A DNA stretch of 64,000 nt from G964020105 sp964020105 (GCA_964020105.1 OZ026535.1:930001-994000), one strand, 5' to 3'. Shown: positions 1 through 8,733, counted from the first letter of the stretch. Made by a program: numbers and translations. The notes: generated by a model from the letters alone, not told the origin.

Positions 1-1
1 G

Positions 2-1057
2 CATCAACACGAAAATACTTTATCTTATGGAGCAATAAAAAAAATAGAAACAGCTGATATACTCTTTGTTTCAAGTAAGATTTTGGAATCAAATATATTA
101 AAATCTGCTAAGACTGAAAAAACCCAAATTATTATTCTAACAGAAGCGTCAAATTTAGTTCTAAAAGATTTTAATCCCCTAAGTTTTAAAGATCAACCAA
201 AAGATGAAAAACATGATCACACCCGTCATGATAAAAAGGGAAAACATGATCACGCCCATCATGATAAAGGTGAAAAACATGATCACGCCCATCATGGTAA
301 AGGCGAAAAACATGATCATGCCCATCATGATAAAGGTGAAAAACATGATCACGCCCATCATGGTAAAGGCGAAAAACATGATCATGCCCATCATGATAAA
401 GGTGAAAAACATGATCACGCCCATCATGATAAAGAGGGAAAACATGATCACGCCCATCATGATAAAGGCGAAAAACATGATCACGCCCATCATGGTAAAG
501 GCGAAAAACATGATCATGCCCATCATACTAAGAATTTTGATTATCATGTTTGGCTAAGCACGAAAAATGTACTTATTATGTTGCAAAATATTGCTGATGC
601 CATGATAAAGATAGATAAAAAAAATAAGAATCTTTATCTAAAAAATGTTAAGAAATACTCAGCAAAAATACTTGAGTTAGAAAATCATATTAAAACTGAG
701 CTAGCAAATAAACATACAGTGAAATTTATGACTTATCATAATGCTTGGGGCTACTTTGTAGAAGAGCATAATCTTGCTTATGTTGGAAGTATATTGGCTA
801 ATGAAGATTCTCATCATTTAGAAGATGAGCTTAGTGTTAAAGATGTTATACAGTTAACCTCTTATGTTAAAAATAACAATATTATTTGTATTTTCACTGA
901 ACCTCAATTCAGTGATAGCATAGTAAAAAAATTATCCGTGGAGCATAATATTAAAATAGCAACTTTGGATCCTATTGGTTTAGATAGTGGTACGGTAGTG
1001 GATAATTATTTTACAATGATGAAAAAAAATACACAAGCATTGAAATATTGCTTATAA
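2..1057 (+). CDS. znuA: Zinc ABC transporter substrate-binding protein ZnuA, 5' end outside window
   Basis: This is the periplasmic zinc-binding component of a high-affinity ABC importer. The frame is open to the left edge: codons from position 2 read HQHENTLSYGAIKKIETADI, which fits the family region where a metal-site His precedes the helix ending in 'AD'. The TTG at 83 is therefore not the true start, and the signal peptide lies outside the window. A His/Asp-rich low-complexity linker follows, which in ZnuA proteins is a charged metal-binding loop but is here expanded into repeats. The C-terminal lobe has the expected second metal His (FMTYHNAWGYF) and the late acidic motif (ATLDPIGLD). 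Its partners znuC and znuB lie 15 kb downstream, so the transporter genes are split. The family call is confident from these motifs and the His-rich loop. Confidence 0.88.
   Translation, partial: HQHENTLSYGAIKKIETADILFVSSKILESNILKSAKTEKTQIIILTEASNLVLKDFNPLSFKDQPKDEKHDHTRHDKKGKHDHAHHDKGEKHDHAHHGKGEKHDHAHHDKGEKHDHAHHGKGEKHDHAHHDKGEKHDHAHHDKEGKHDHAHHDKGEKHDHAHHGKGEKHDHAHHTKNFDYHVWLSTKNVLIMLQNIADAMIKIDKKNKNLYLKNVKKYSAKILELENHIKTELANKHTVKFMTYHNAWGYFVEEHNLAYVGSILANEDSHHLEDELSVKDVIQLTSYVKNNNIICIFTEPQFSDSIVKKLSVEHNIKIATLDPIGLDSGTVVDNYFTMMKKNTQALKYCL
209..535 (+). repeat. 33-bp tandem repeat coding His-rich units (about 10 copies) in znuA
   Basis: About ten consecutive 33-bp units encode variants of the 11-residue unit KHDHAHHDKGE. 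The first (209-241) is divergent (HTRHDKKG) and the last (506-535) is truncated and ends in HHTKN. Two forms alternate in part, with Asp or Gly after the double His, and one unit has EG in place of GE. Unit length is a multiple of three, so copy-number change keeps the frame. The near identity of copies at the DNA level indicates recent slippage or unequal exchange. Each unit brings five His, giving close to fifty His in the linker, presumably for zinc capture. Confidence 0.95.
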
Positions 1058-1128
1058 TACTAGTAGGTGTAGATGTGTTTTGTTTCTCTATCCGATTACT
1101 TTTTACTAACCTTTAGATATGGCATAAT

Positions 1129-2367
1129 ATGAATAATCAGTTTGTGAAAGCAATTTTATCTTTTTTGTGGTCATTGCCGTTTTTATATATATTTTTAGAT
1201 ATGTATTTTGCTATAGATATGAAACTTTCAGATTCAACGGTTAAAGTTTTGCTTGTTTTATCTTCCATATGTGCCTTTATTTTAGTGGCCATATGGTTTA
1301 AAGAGTTTAGAGAAGCAAAACTTATAACTGATGCCTTTAAATATACTAAAAATGGGGATTTAGAGAAATTAAAAAAAGCTTTATTTTCAGTGGTTAATCC
1401 TGCTCAGTATTCTGAAAATGGAACAACTTTACTAGAATTTGCAATTAATCAGCAAGCTAATCCTTCCATAGTATCATACCTATTGGGCAGATATTGCTAC
1501 GTTAGTAAGGCTGATTATCGTGGATACAATTTAAGCTATACTCTTTTTTATCTTTGTGCTTACTATAATTATCTTAGTACTGATTTAATTAATTATCTGA
1601 TACAAGAAGGAGCTAATGTTAATTTTGTAGACAATACAAAAGGGTTTGATGGTTTGTCGATATTGCAAGTACTTGTGCTGCGTGGTGATAAATCTAGCGT
1701 AAATATTTTGCTAGAAAATGGTGCTGATGTTAACTACTTCATTGATAATTTATCCCTAAGCACTTTGATGCTTGCAGCAAAGTATGTAGAGGATCCGATA
1801 ATTATCAAAACTTTAATTGATCATGGTGCCTCTATTGATAAGAGTAATAGTGATGGTTATAATTCCCTATTATTTGCAGCACATTATAATCCCTCAGCTG
1901 CTGTTATTACAACTCTTGTTAATTCTGGTGCAAAACTAGATATTTATAATATAAAAACTCCTCTTATGAAATATTCAGAAGTTACAGCTTTAATGTTAGC
2001 TAGTAATTATAACAACGAATCTGTTGTAAAAAAATTGATTCAAATGGGAGATGATATATATTTTAAAGATACCCTAGGATTAAATGCTTTATTTGTTGCG
2101 GCGGCTCATAATACGGATGTTGACGTTATTAAAGCTCTTTTAATGGCTGGATTATCTCTAGAAAATAGCAGAGACCAAGATGGTAATATACCTCTTATGG
2201 CGGCTGCATTTTTAAATTCTAATCCTACAGTTATAAAATATTTGATAGATAAAACTCATAATTTAAAAACCACTAATCATGATGGCTTTACTTTTATTGA
2301 TTATCTTAAACAGAATCCTAATTTGACTGATGATGAGAAAGAGGTAATTTTAAATCGTTGGATATAA
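1129..2367 (+). CDS. Membrane-anchored ankyrin-repeat protein
   Basis: This 412-residue protein begins with two predicted membrane segments (about residues 5-28 and 39-58) joined by a short acidic loop. A cytosolic or exposed region with roughly eight ankyrin-type repeats follows, from about residue 98 to 400. Recognisable repeat cores include LMLAAKYVEDPIIIKTLIDH, LLFAAHYN, ALMLASNYN and LFVAAAHN, each followed by a G-A/D-x-hydrophobic turn. Ankyrin proteins are abundant in Rickettsiales, where some are secreted effectors that bind host proteins. Here the two N-terminal helices suggest it stays in a bacterial membrane. It stands alone between znuA and a degraded conjugation gene. The target is unknown, and no catalytic domain is visible. 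Confidence 0.85.
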   Translation: MNNQFVKAILSFLWSLPFLYIFLDMYFAIDMKLSDSTVKVLLVLSSICAFILVAIWFKEFREAKLITDAFKYTKNGDLEKLKKALFSVVNPAQYSENGTTLLEFAINQQANPSIVSYLLGRYCYVSKADYRGYNLSYTLFYLCAYYNYLSTDLINYLIQEGANVNFVDNTKGFDGLSILQVLVLRGDKSSVNILLENGADVNYFIDNLSLSTLMLAAKYVEDPIIIKTLIDHGASIDKSNSDGYNSLLFAAHYNPSAAVITTLVNSGAKLDIYNIKTPLMKYSEVTALMLASNYNNESVVKKLIQMGDDIYFKDTLGLNALFVAAAHNTDVDVIKALLMAGLSLENSRDQDGNIPLMAAAFLNSNPTVIKYLIDKTHNLKTTNHDGFTFIDYLKQNPNLTDDEKEVILNRWI

Positions 2368-2925
2368 GTAGGGTTAATTGTTTATATTTATAATATTAAT
2401 CATTGTAGCCCTGCAGAATAGTCAGACTTCCTCATTGAGAGATATCAAAGATGGGGCGTTTTTGCCTTAGTAAGATATAATACATCCTTGCTGTTCTTTT
2501 TTATAAAACAGAGATAAGAAAAAATTTCTACTTACTCCCTATAATAAGGTTATAAATAATCCGCTTTAATAAGAAAAATATTTTGCACAGCCAACTTTCA
2601 CAGCCCTTTTTTCTTAAAGTGACGGGGACTCTTTTAAGCAAAACTTAGGAAGTGTACTAGATTCGCTAATTTTTCATAGTATCAAGGATATATTAAATTA
2701 GTTATATTGTTTTATTTGTTTATAACTATTACTGTTTATTTTCATAGATGCATTAGTAGAACTAGAGTGATAAAAAATTAAAAATATTTTTTTATTACAT
2801 TTAATGTTCTTAAAGAGTATCATGTCTAGACTTATTGTTGAAACAATCCACATAATGATTAGAATCTCTAAATCTAATATCATCATACAATATGATAGTT
2901 CTAAAAGAAGCTAATCTACACCTAG
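2368..2925. other. Intergenic stretch without supported gene
   Basis: About 560 bases separate the ankyrin gene from the conjugation ATPase remnant. A short minus-strand ORF at 2698-2886 (62 codons) has no recognisable features and is not called. A short open stretch at about 2892-2930 (MIVLKEANLHLE) lies just upstream of the ATPase remnant in another frame. It could be a frameshifted piece of the same gene, but it is too short to prove. No RNA gene or convincing terminator was seen. Confidence 0.5.
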
Positions 2926-4137
2926 AAATTTAATCCAGATATTCTAGCTGCTTTTTGGAAATTAAGGGAGTACTCTACAGGGTTACTGGAATGTGATTGG
3001 GGTAAATCACCATTAGCTATATTTAAAACTAACCACAATATGGAATATAATTTTTGTTTACACGTGAACAAAGGGAATGAGGCAGTTGCTCACTCTGTAG
3101 CGATAGCACCAACAGGAGGAGGGAAAACCACTTTTTATCAGTATTTAATTTTCAATGCGTTGCAGAATTATGATGATTTAAGAGTTTATATGTTTGATTC
3201 TTTGAATGGGATGGCAGTATTTACAAATTTCATGGACGGTAAAAACATAGAGTTTTTTGCTAATAATATTGAATTAAATCCATTTCAAATAGACTTAGAT
3301 AATAATGATAACATAGTATTTTTAGAGAAGTTTCTGTTGATGTTAAGTGATGCAGAAGATGAAGAAAGAGAATATATCAATAAGTTTATAAAATTATTAA
3401 AATATGTTCCAATAGAAAAAAGAGATATAAAAGGGTTATTAGATTATGGATTTCCTAGACATTCACAAATACATAGTAAGTTGACAGTTTTACTTGAATC
3501 AAGTAGTGCGAAATTTTTAAATGGGAAACTAGATAGTTTAGATATTAAGAACAGTAGATTAGTAAATTTTCAAATGAAGGAAGTAATGGATGATGAAAAG
3601 ATATCGGCTGCGGTAATATACTACGTGATGTTTAGAATAAGGCAACAAGTGAAAGAAAACGCAGTTCCACATTTAATTTTTGTTGATGAAACTTCAAGTA
3701 TGGTTAAGAATAAGTATTTTAAGAATGAATTGGCAGTACTCTTAGAGCAACATAGAAAGTTGCGTGGTAGTATTAATGTGGCATTTCAGAATGCAGATAC
3801 ATTTTTAAGAGACGAAAGTTTATCTCAATTGATTAAAAATCAATGTCAGACAGTATTTATATTTTATAATCCTGGAGCAATGGATTATAATGAAAACTAT
3901 AGAGAATTACAGATTGATGAGGTAATATTTGAAGAATATAGATCAAGCATTAACACAAGTAACAACACCTACCAAATTTTGTTGAAAAAACCAAAAGAAC
4001 AGCTTATACTTAATGCAGATATCAGCTGGTTATAGGAATATTTAAAATTTTTTGCAAGTGGCTCTGCTTCAGTAAATAAAATGAAAGAGTTAAAAGTAAT
4101 GTATGGGAATGATTGGAAAAATCGTTATTGTATTTGA
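2926..4137 (+). pseudogene. VirB4/TrbE-type conjugation ATPase remnant with in-frame stop
   Basis: VirB4/TrbE ATPases power type IV secretion and conjugation pili. The intact part carries Walker A (APTGGGKTT, near 3106) and Walker B (LIFVDETSS, near 3678), plus the C-terminal ATPase lobe with HRKLRGSINVAFQNAD. Reading begins at 2926 after a TAG, with a typical pre-Walker segment (DWGKSPLAIFKTNH) upstream of the first ATG at 3040. The N-terminal half of a usual ~800-residue protein is therefore absent. The frame stops at a TAG (4033-4035) but continues in the same frame as EYLKFFASGSASVN and ends at TGA 4135-4137, which matches the normal C-terminal tail of the family. No other conjugation gene is adjacent. 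I infer decay of an integrative conjugative element, leaving a single broken gene. Whether the 331-codon ORF 3040-4035 is still translated is unknown. Confidence 0.8.
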
Positions 4138-4366
4138 ATAATGATCTCAGGTTTTTCATTGTTTTTTATGTATAATAACTCTAAATACTGATATTATAAA
4201 CATTATTTGATAACTTGATACAATAGATAATAATAGTGCGCTCTAACAAAATAAAAGCCTCATATAAAATTAAAATATACTTATTGCTTTATCAAATAAA
4301 TATTGTAATCTATACATGGTATTTTAATTTTATGGTTTACGTTAAACAATATATAGATGGTCACAT

Positions 4367-5095
4367 ATGAAAGAAATAATTACTGTGAATTATATTTCAC
4401 CAGAATCCCCTAGTATTCTTCTAATTGCAGATATAGGAAATACTCATGCAGATGGACAACATTTAAAACACTTTAAAGCTACTCATAACATTTATTCATT
4501 CATTCATAATTTGAGTAACCATCTAGAGTATTATTCTAATTTACGCTCTAAGCACTATGAAATAGTTAATGAGCTTAACAGACATAATCTTTATAAATTT
4601 ACCATTTCTTCTCTTTCTTTTGGTGGTTTGATAGCTTATTATTTAATATTTCATCTCAATGAACGCATAGAAAAAGCTTATATTCATGACTATCACTATA
4701 GTACTGAATCTTTAGCATATAGTGAAGGGATGACAGTTGAATTTAGTAAGAATAACTGGACTATCCCTAAAAAATGTAAAACTCCACTCCTTATACAAGT
4801 TCATACAGGGAATTTTTTAACAATTAAAAAAATTAAATTATTAAAAAACCAATTTTCTAATATAAGTTTTATTATGGTATTTACAGCCCATGCCTGTTTC
4901 TATAAATATAAAGAAAAAGAATCTTTCTTTGATCCAGAAGCTCCTTTAGAAATGCTATCAAAATTCTTTAATGGTTATAGCCTTGATGAATTTTGGAACA
5001 ATTTATATCCAAAATGGATGAATAATCAATATAAGTTCAAAAATAAGTGGTCTCTATTATTATTTAACTATTTATTTAAACGCAACTATAAATAA
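4367..5095 (+). CDS. Unknown protein with a possible alpha/beta-hydrolase-like fold
   Basis: This 242-residue protein is not recognised with confidence. The segment FTISSLSFGGLIAYYLIFHL resembles the strand-elbow-helix of alpha/beta hydrolases, with a degenerate S-x-S-x-G-G in place of G-x-S-x-G. Later strands (TPLLIQVHTGNF, ISFIMVFTAHACF) fit the order in which the acid and His would occur. The acid position looks like Asn (HTGNF), while a His is present in TAHACF. No signal peptide or membrane helix is obvious. It is isolated: pseudogenes lie on both sides and there is about 270 bp of non-coding DNA upstream of the ATG. It could be a cargo gene left from the decayed mobile region. Function unassigned. 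Confidence 0.6.
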   Translation: MKEIITVNYISPESPSILLIADIGNTHADGQHLKHFKATHNIYSFIHNLSNHLEYYSNLRSKHYEIVNELNRHNLYKFTISSLSFGGLIAYYLIFHLNERIEKAYIHDYHYSTESLAYSEGMTVEFSKNNWTIPKKCKTPLLIQVHTGNFLTIKKIKLLKNQFSNISFIMVFTAHACFYKYKEKESFFDPEAPLEMLSKFFNGYSLDEFWNNLYPKWMNNQYKFKNKWSLLLFNYLFKRNYK

Positions 5096-5099
5096 CACT

Positions 5100-5549
5100 T
5101 GATATGGTAAGCAGAATTGAATGGGGGAAAAATATACTTGTGTTTAATGATTACCTAGCAATTAAAATATAATTATTTACAAAAAACCATTATAATGTCT
5201 TTATGTTTTGTGAATATTTGGAACAAAATAGTTTTTTTATTATGCTTAATTATTTTTTTGCATACCTACTAAATTAAATACCGTTATTTTCTGCAGACTT
5301 TTTCAATTGCTCGAAATATCTTGAACCAAATACTTATCAACACAAGGCTCTGCAATTCAAAAAACTAGTCACTACATTTGTACTCTTGTCTCTTCCCACA
5401 GATTTTTTACAATATTACAACAGTAGATTTAATTCTTTCAGCTCACCAATCAAAAACTAATAAATTATATACCTTGATCGCTCTAACAAAAACTTTTTGA
5501 TTACTATAATTTTGTATAACTTGTTTTAGATTGTAATTTAAGTCTTTTT
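5100..5549. other. Decayed region, short coding-like fragments on the minus strand
   Basis: No intact gene is present. On the minus strand, protein-like stretches appear in shifting frames. One is QNYSNQKVFVRAIKVYNLLV (about 5520-5455). The others are ELKELNLLL and KSVGRDKSTNVVTSFLNC (about 5445-5350), interrupted by TAA and TGA. This is the pattern expected from an old pseudogene, but the pieces are too short to identify a family. Confidence 0.35.
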
Positions 5550-6159
5550 TTACTTGTTTATATTACTTTTAATTAAAGTTAACATAATGCAAATTATAGC
5601 TGTTAGTATAATATTTTTATATTCTTCTTCATCATTATTAACTTCATGAAATTAATAAGAGAAGCTATGCTTTCTTTAGGTTTCTTAAAGAGAAAATTAT
5701 GAAAATTATTGTGCAACATAACTTATAATTTTAGATTGTAATTTTTCTAATTCTTGTAATATTTCTTACCTTTTTAACTAACTATCTAGTCTAAGTAATC
5801 TTCTATGAATATTAAATACTATACTACTGCATTCATTAACACTAATTATTTTACATCCTGAACATTATTTATAACGGCGTAAGTGTACCCCCCATAAGAA
5901 TAAATTTTAGATTCATTGTAGAAAGTTCTATACCAGATAATACTACATTTAATGGATGTTTTATTATGATATTAGCAAAATCACCATAATAATTTAAAGC
6001 TTCTAAATAATTATTTTTAATTCACTCTGCTAACTGCTTTCTATGAAAATAATTTGAAATATCAGGTTTTACTATCAAAAATAGAGAAATTAATGAGATA
6101 AGAATCACAATGAGTGATGAATGATTCTTCCTTATGTAATCCGCGAAACCTCCTAGTAT
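5550..6159 (-). pseudogene. Degraded gene for an unidentified membrane-anchored protein
   Basis: Read on the minus strand from 6159, one frame gives GGFADYIRKNHSSLIVILIS, then a hydrophobic run ending in KPDISNYFHRKQLAE. A TGA follows at 6022-6024, then the same frame continues through NYLEALNYYGDFANIIIKHP to a TAA at 5869. A shift to another frame gives HRRLLRLDS and EILQELEKLQSKIISYVAQ with TAG and TAA stops. A further shift gives FHEVNNDEEEYKNIILTAI and ends at TAA 5550-5552. The consistent strand, the residue composition and the predicted membrane helix near the start point to one gene inactivated by at least three stops and two frameshifts. I cannot name the family. Confidence 0.45.
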
Positions 6160-6197
6160 TTATTATTTGCACGTTAATTTATTATAAGGATAACTAA

Positions 6198-6227
6198 TTT
6201 TAATTAAGCCGCAAGCCTTAATTAAAA
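6198..6227. repeat. AT-rich inverted repeat, 11-bp arms
   Basis: The arms TTTTAATTAAG and CTTAATTAAAA are perfectly complementary around an 8-base loop. It sits between the decayed region and the terminator of the minus-strand operon. There is no T run directly after it on the plus strand, so it may be a second, weaker stop for incoming minus-strand transcripts or a relic. Confidence 0.5.
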
Positions 6228-6234
6228 AACATAT

Positions 6235-6268
6235 AAAAAAAGGGCAGTGAAAATGAAATTTACTGCCC
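6235..6268 (-). terminator. Rho-independent terminator after the MltB-like gene
   Basis: On the minus strand, GGGCAGT (from 6268) pairs with ACTGCCC (ending 6242), with possible extension by a few A/T pairs. It is followed at once by seven T residues (6241-6235). It lies 17 bases past the stop of the MltB-like gene and closes the secretion/envelope run. Confidence 0.85.
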
Positions 6269-6284
6269 CTATAGAATAATCTAA

Positions 6285-7394
6285 CTATTTAACTAAACTT
6301 AACTCTTTATATCTCTCCTCGATCTCCTGATCATCTTTCTTAGTGGATTTAGAATCTTTAGAAGATTTTACAGCTTTCTTATTAGGCTGTACATTCTTCC
6401 TAGAGTAATCAAGCACCTTAGAATACTCAACTAACTTATCACTTAAGGCCAGAATATCAATGGTTTTTTGTAAATTATTATTTGTTTTAAGAACAACTGT
6501 GAAGTTATTATATAATAGTAATCCCCTTTGTGCTTGCTCCAAAACTAACAAGAATCCTGTTCTGTTATCAACAGGTAAAGCTATTGTCTCATCATAAGAT
6601 TTAATACCCAAAGATTTCCAAGTGCCCATGGTAGATATATTCCTAACCCCTTGTTTGGCATCAAAATCAATAGCGCTATGAAGAAGAACCTCACTGCTCC
6701 ACGTTGATTGTTCTAAACCAAGAGATTTTAACATTGAAAAAGATGTATGGACTATGTCATCCCTAGAGGTGAAAAGATCAATCACAGAGTTATTATCAGC
6801 ATCCTTACCATAATCAAGATACAAAGTAGGTCTGATACCAGCATAAGAAAAAGTAGCGTCATTATTACCAAAAGCATCTATTCTAACATGAGCTTTATCA
6901 ACTAATTCTAAGAAAGCAATCAATTCACTTTTAAACTCTTCTGAGGATTCTACATTATAAGATAAACTTGCAAGGATACTAACCAAAGGATAATCTCCCA
7001 ATTTTTCACCAAAATGATTATTCACAGCAAACATAGCAACTATAATCTCAGGACTAATTAAGTATTGTGTTCTATTGGATTCTAACCAATCCATATTTTC
7101 CTTATAAAAAACTTGTGCTTTTAGTAACAGATTTTCATCAACTGCCATAGTATAGGATGTATTAGCTTTTCTATAGTTATAAGAATCTATTACTTCTTGT
7201 AATAAGGTAGCATTAATTCTAAAAGATTGAATCGTAGCCTCAGATATACCATAAGTATTTAAGTCGGCAGTGAAATCATCAATCCATTGCTGGAAATCGG
7301 CATCAGCGGCCTTTTTTTGAGGTTCAAATGACAAGGCTATGAAAACTATGAATAGTAATCCTAGTAATATAAACCAACGATGAATCTTCAACAT
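6285..7394 (-). CDS. MltB-like lytic transglycosylase homologue, apparently missing catalytic Glu
   Basis: MltB-family lytic transglycosylases cut peptidoglycan glycan strands in the periplasm. This 369-residue protein has an N-terminal membrane anchor or signal (about residues 7-23). The SLT_2-type core is recognisable from PEIIVAMFAVNNHFGEKLGD through FSYAGIRPTLYLDYGKDADN. The family consensus at the active site is G-V-E-T-x-[YFW]-G; here it reads A-V-N-N-H-F-G, so Asn replaces the catalytic Glu. The usual GAMGQxQFMPS motif is also degraded to FSYAGIRPTLYL. I infer a structural or regulatory role rather than enzyme activity, or early decay, although the frame is intact. A good ribosome site (AAGGAAGGG) precedes the ATG. 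It is the last gene of a minus-strand run with secDF, and a strong terminator follows. A Lys/Ser-rich tail ends the protein. Confidence 0.72.
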   Translation of the reverse strand: MLKIHRWFILLGLLFIVFIALSFEPQKKAADADFQQWIDDFTADLNTYGISEATIQSFRINATLLQEVIDSYNYRKANTSYTMAVDENLLLKAQVFYKENMDWLESNRTQYLISPEIIVAMFAVNNHFGEKLGDYPLVSILASLSYNVESSEEFKSELIAFLELVDKAHVRIDAFGNNDATFSYAGIRPTLYLDYGKDADNNSVIDLFTSRDDIVHTSFSMLKSLGLEQSTWSSEVLLHSAIDFDAKQGVRNISTMGTWKSLGIKSYDETIALPVDNRTGFLLVLEQAQRGLLLYNNFTVVLKTNNNLQKTIDILALSDKLVEYSKVLDYSRKNVQPNKKAVKSSKDSKSTKKDDQEIEERYKELSLVK

Positions 7395-7435
7395 AAAAAA
7401 ATCCCTTCCTTTTATTATTTGATATTATTATATAC

Positions 7436-7798
7436 TTACACAGGGTTATTAATCAAGAGCATAAAGCAACTTCTGTCTTCATCTCTAAGAATGTTAAAAG
7501 TACCCATGGCACTTTGAGTAATAACCCACTCGAGCTTAAGACCAAAAGAATTAATATATTTTCTGACGTTAAAACTTGGAATCAAAAAATCATGTCCACA
7601 TCCAACTATCAGTATTTCTTTATTTTTAAAGCGTTCTATAAAAGTAAAATTTTGTTGATTATCTAAAAATAATTGAAGATCCATCGTTGTCTTTAAAGAT
7701 AAGACCTCCCCCTCATCGGAAAGAATAAAACTACCCTTGATGATACTATTATCAGATAAAACCACTTCCCCTACTTTCCAACTACTTATGTGTACCAT
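7436..7798 (-). CDS. Mth938-like domain protein (DUF498/NDUFAF3 family)
   Basis: This compact 120-residue protein matches the Mth938-like fold. It has an N-terminal strand region (ISSWKVGEVVLSDNSIIKGS), a central Gly-containing turn (EILIVGCGHDFLIP) and a final segment where an odd residue pattern (TQSAMGTFNILRDEDRS) marks the family. Eukaryotic relatives (NDUFAF3) help assemble respiratory complex I, and bacterial members commonly sit beside secDF in alphaproteobacteria. Its ATG lies 5 bases after the secF stop, so the two are almost certainly co-transcribed. The exact bacterial role is not established. Confidence 0.82.
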   Translation of the reverse strand: MVHISSWKVGEVVLSDNSIIKGSFILSDEGEVLSLKTTMDLQLFLDNQQNFTFIERFKNKEILIVGCGHDFLIPSFNVRKYINSFGLKLEWVITQSAMGTFNILRDEDRSCFMLLINNPV

Positions 7799-7803
7799 AT
7801 AAA

Positions 7804-8733
7804 TTATAAGTTTCCCTTATTTTTTTCTTGTCTGATATATTTAGCCCTTATATCGCCTACGTAGTATAAAAGGGGTAGAGCAATACAAACCGACGAATAA
7901 GAGCCAAAAAACACTCCTACCAATAGGGTAAAGCTAAAAGATTGTAAAGCATTTCCACTAAAAAGAAAAATGCTTAACAAAACAATAAAAACTGTTAAAG
8001 ACGTGGCAATGCTTCGTGATAACACTTGGTTAATACTTTTATTAATTATCATTTTCACGTCATGCTTCACATATTTTTTGATGTTTTCCCTAACCTGATC
8101 AAATAATACAACCGTGTCATTTATAGAGTAACCTATAATGGTTAATATAGCTGCTATGGTACTTATATTAACCTCAAAAGCAAATACTGCTAGAAATAGC
8201 ATACTAATCATAACGTCATGTATTAACGCAATAATAGCAACAAGACCAAATTGCCAATCATATCTAAGCCACATATAAAAAAATATACCAACTAAAGAAA
8301 AAGATATAGCAATTAATCCACCCTTAACAAGTTCATAAGAAATACTAGGTCCAACAAACTGAGTTTGTAAAAATGTATAATCACTAAAAGCGCTTTTGAT
8401 ATTTGTAATTATTTCATTGGTTTTTTTGCTGTCAAAAGATGAGTTACTAAGAGTAATTTCAAATTGATTCTTCCCAAACTCTTTCAGTGAGTATTCAGTA
8501 ATACCAATTGATTTAACTGTATTATGTATCTGCTCAAGTGAGTAATTATTTGTGTTAGCTAAATTAACGACTACTCCACCTTTAAAATCAACACCTAAAT
8601 TATAGCCATAAAATAGCGGAAAAATCAATGAGATCAACAGCAAAAAGCTAGAAATTAAGAAAAATATCTTAGTTAATTTGAAAAAATCAACGTTTGTGGA
8701 TTTAGTAATAAGACCTATCTTTGCGAATCGCAT
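7804..8733 (-). CDS. secF: Protein translocase subunit SecF
   Basis: SecF works with SecD and YajC to use proton motive force for late steps of protein export through SecYEG. The 309-residue protein has the expected six membrane segments. The first (FFLISSFLLLISLIFPLFYG) is followed by the signature GVDFKGGVVV and a small periplasmic domain. The last five segments include the conserved IIGYSINDTVVLFDQVRE motif. The start follows the secD stop by 3 bases, so translation is probably coupled. Length and motifs are normal for the family. Confidence 0.97.
   Translation of the reverse strand: MRFAKIGLITKSTNVDFFKLTKIFFLISSFLLLISLIFPLFYGYNLGVDFKGGVVVNLANTNNYSLEQIHNTVKSIGITEYSLKEFGKNQFEITLSNSSFDSKKTNEIITNIKSAFSDYTFLQTQFVGPSISYELVKGGLIAISFSLVGIFFYMWLRYDWQFGLVAIIALIHDVMISMLFLAVFAFEVNISTIAAILTIIGYSINDTVVLFDQVRENIKKYVKHDVKMIINKSINQVLSRSIATSLTVFIVLLSIFLFSGNALQSFSFTLLVGVFFGSYSSVCIALPLLYYVGDIRAKYIRQEKNKGNL

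Noticed and set aside
209..535. CRISPR array, or genes in the other frames of the repeat
   Set aside because: The 33-bp units follow each other without spacers, and they continue a ZnuA frame. Long open frames on the minus strand and in another plus frame are side effects of the repeat.
2580..2640. Insertion-sequence end (GC-richer stretch with GACGGGGACTC and CACAGCC)
   Set aside because: No matching inverted end and no transposase nearby could be seen.
2698..2886. A 62-codon minus-strand ORF
   Set aside because: AT-rich gap, no known motif, no ribosome site seen; likely random.
2926..4137. Intact conjugation system
   Set aside because: Only one broken ATPase gene; no other tra, trb or virB gene in the window.
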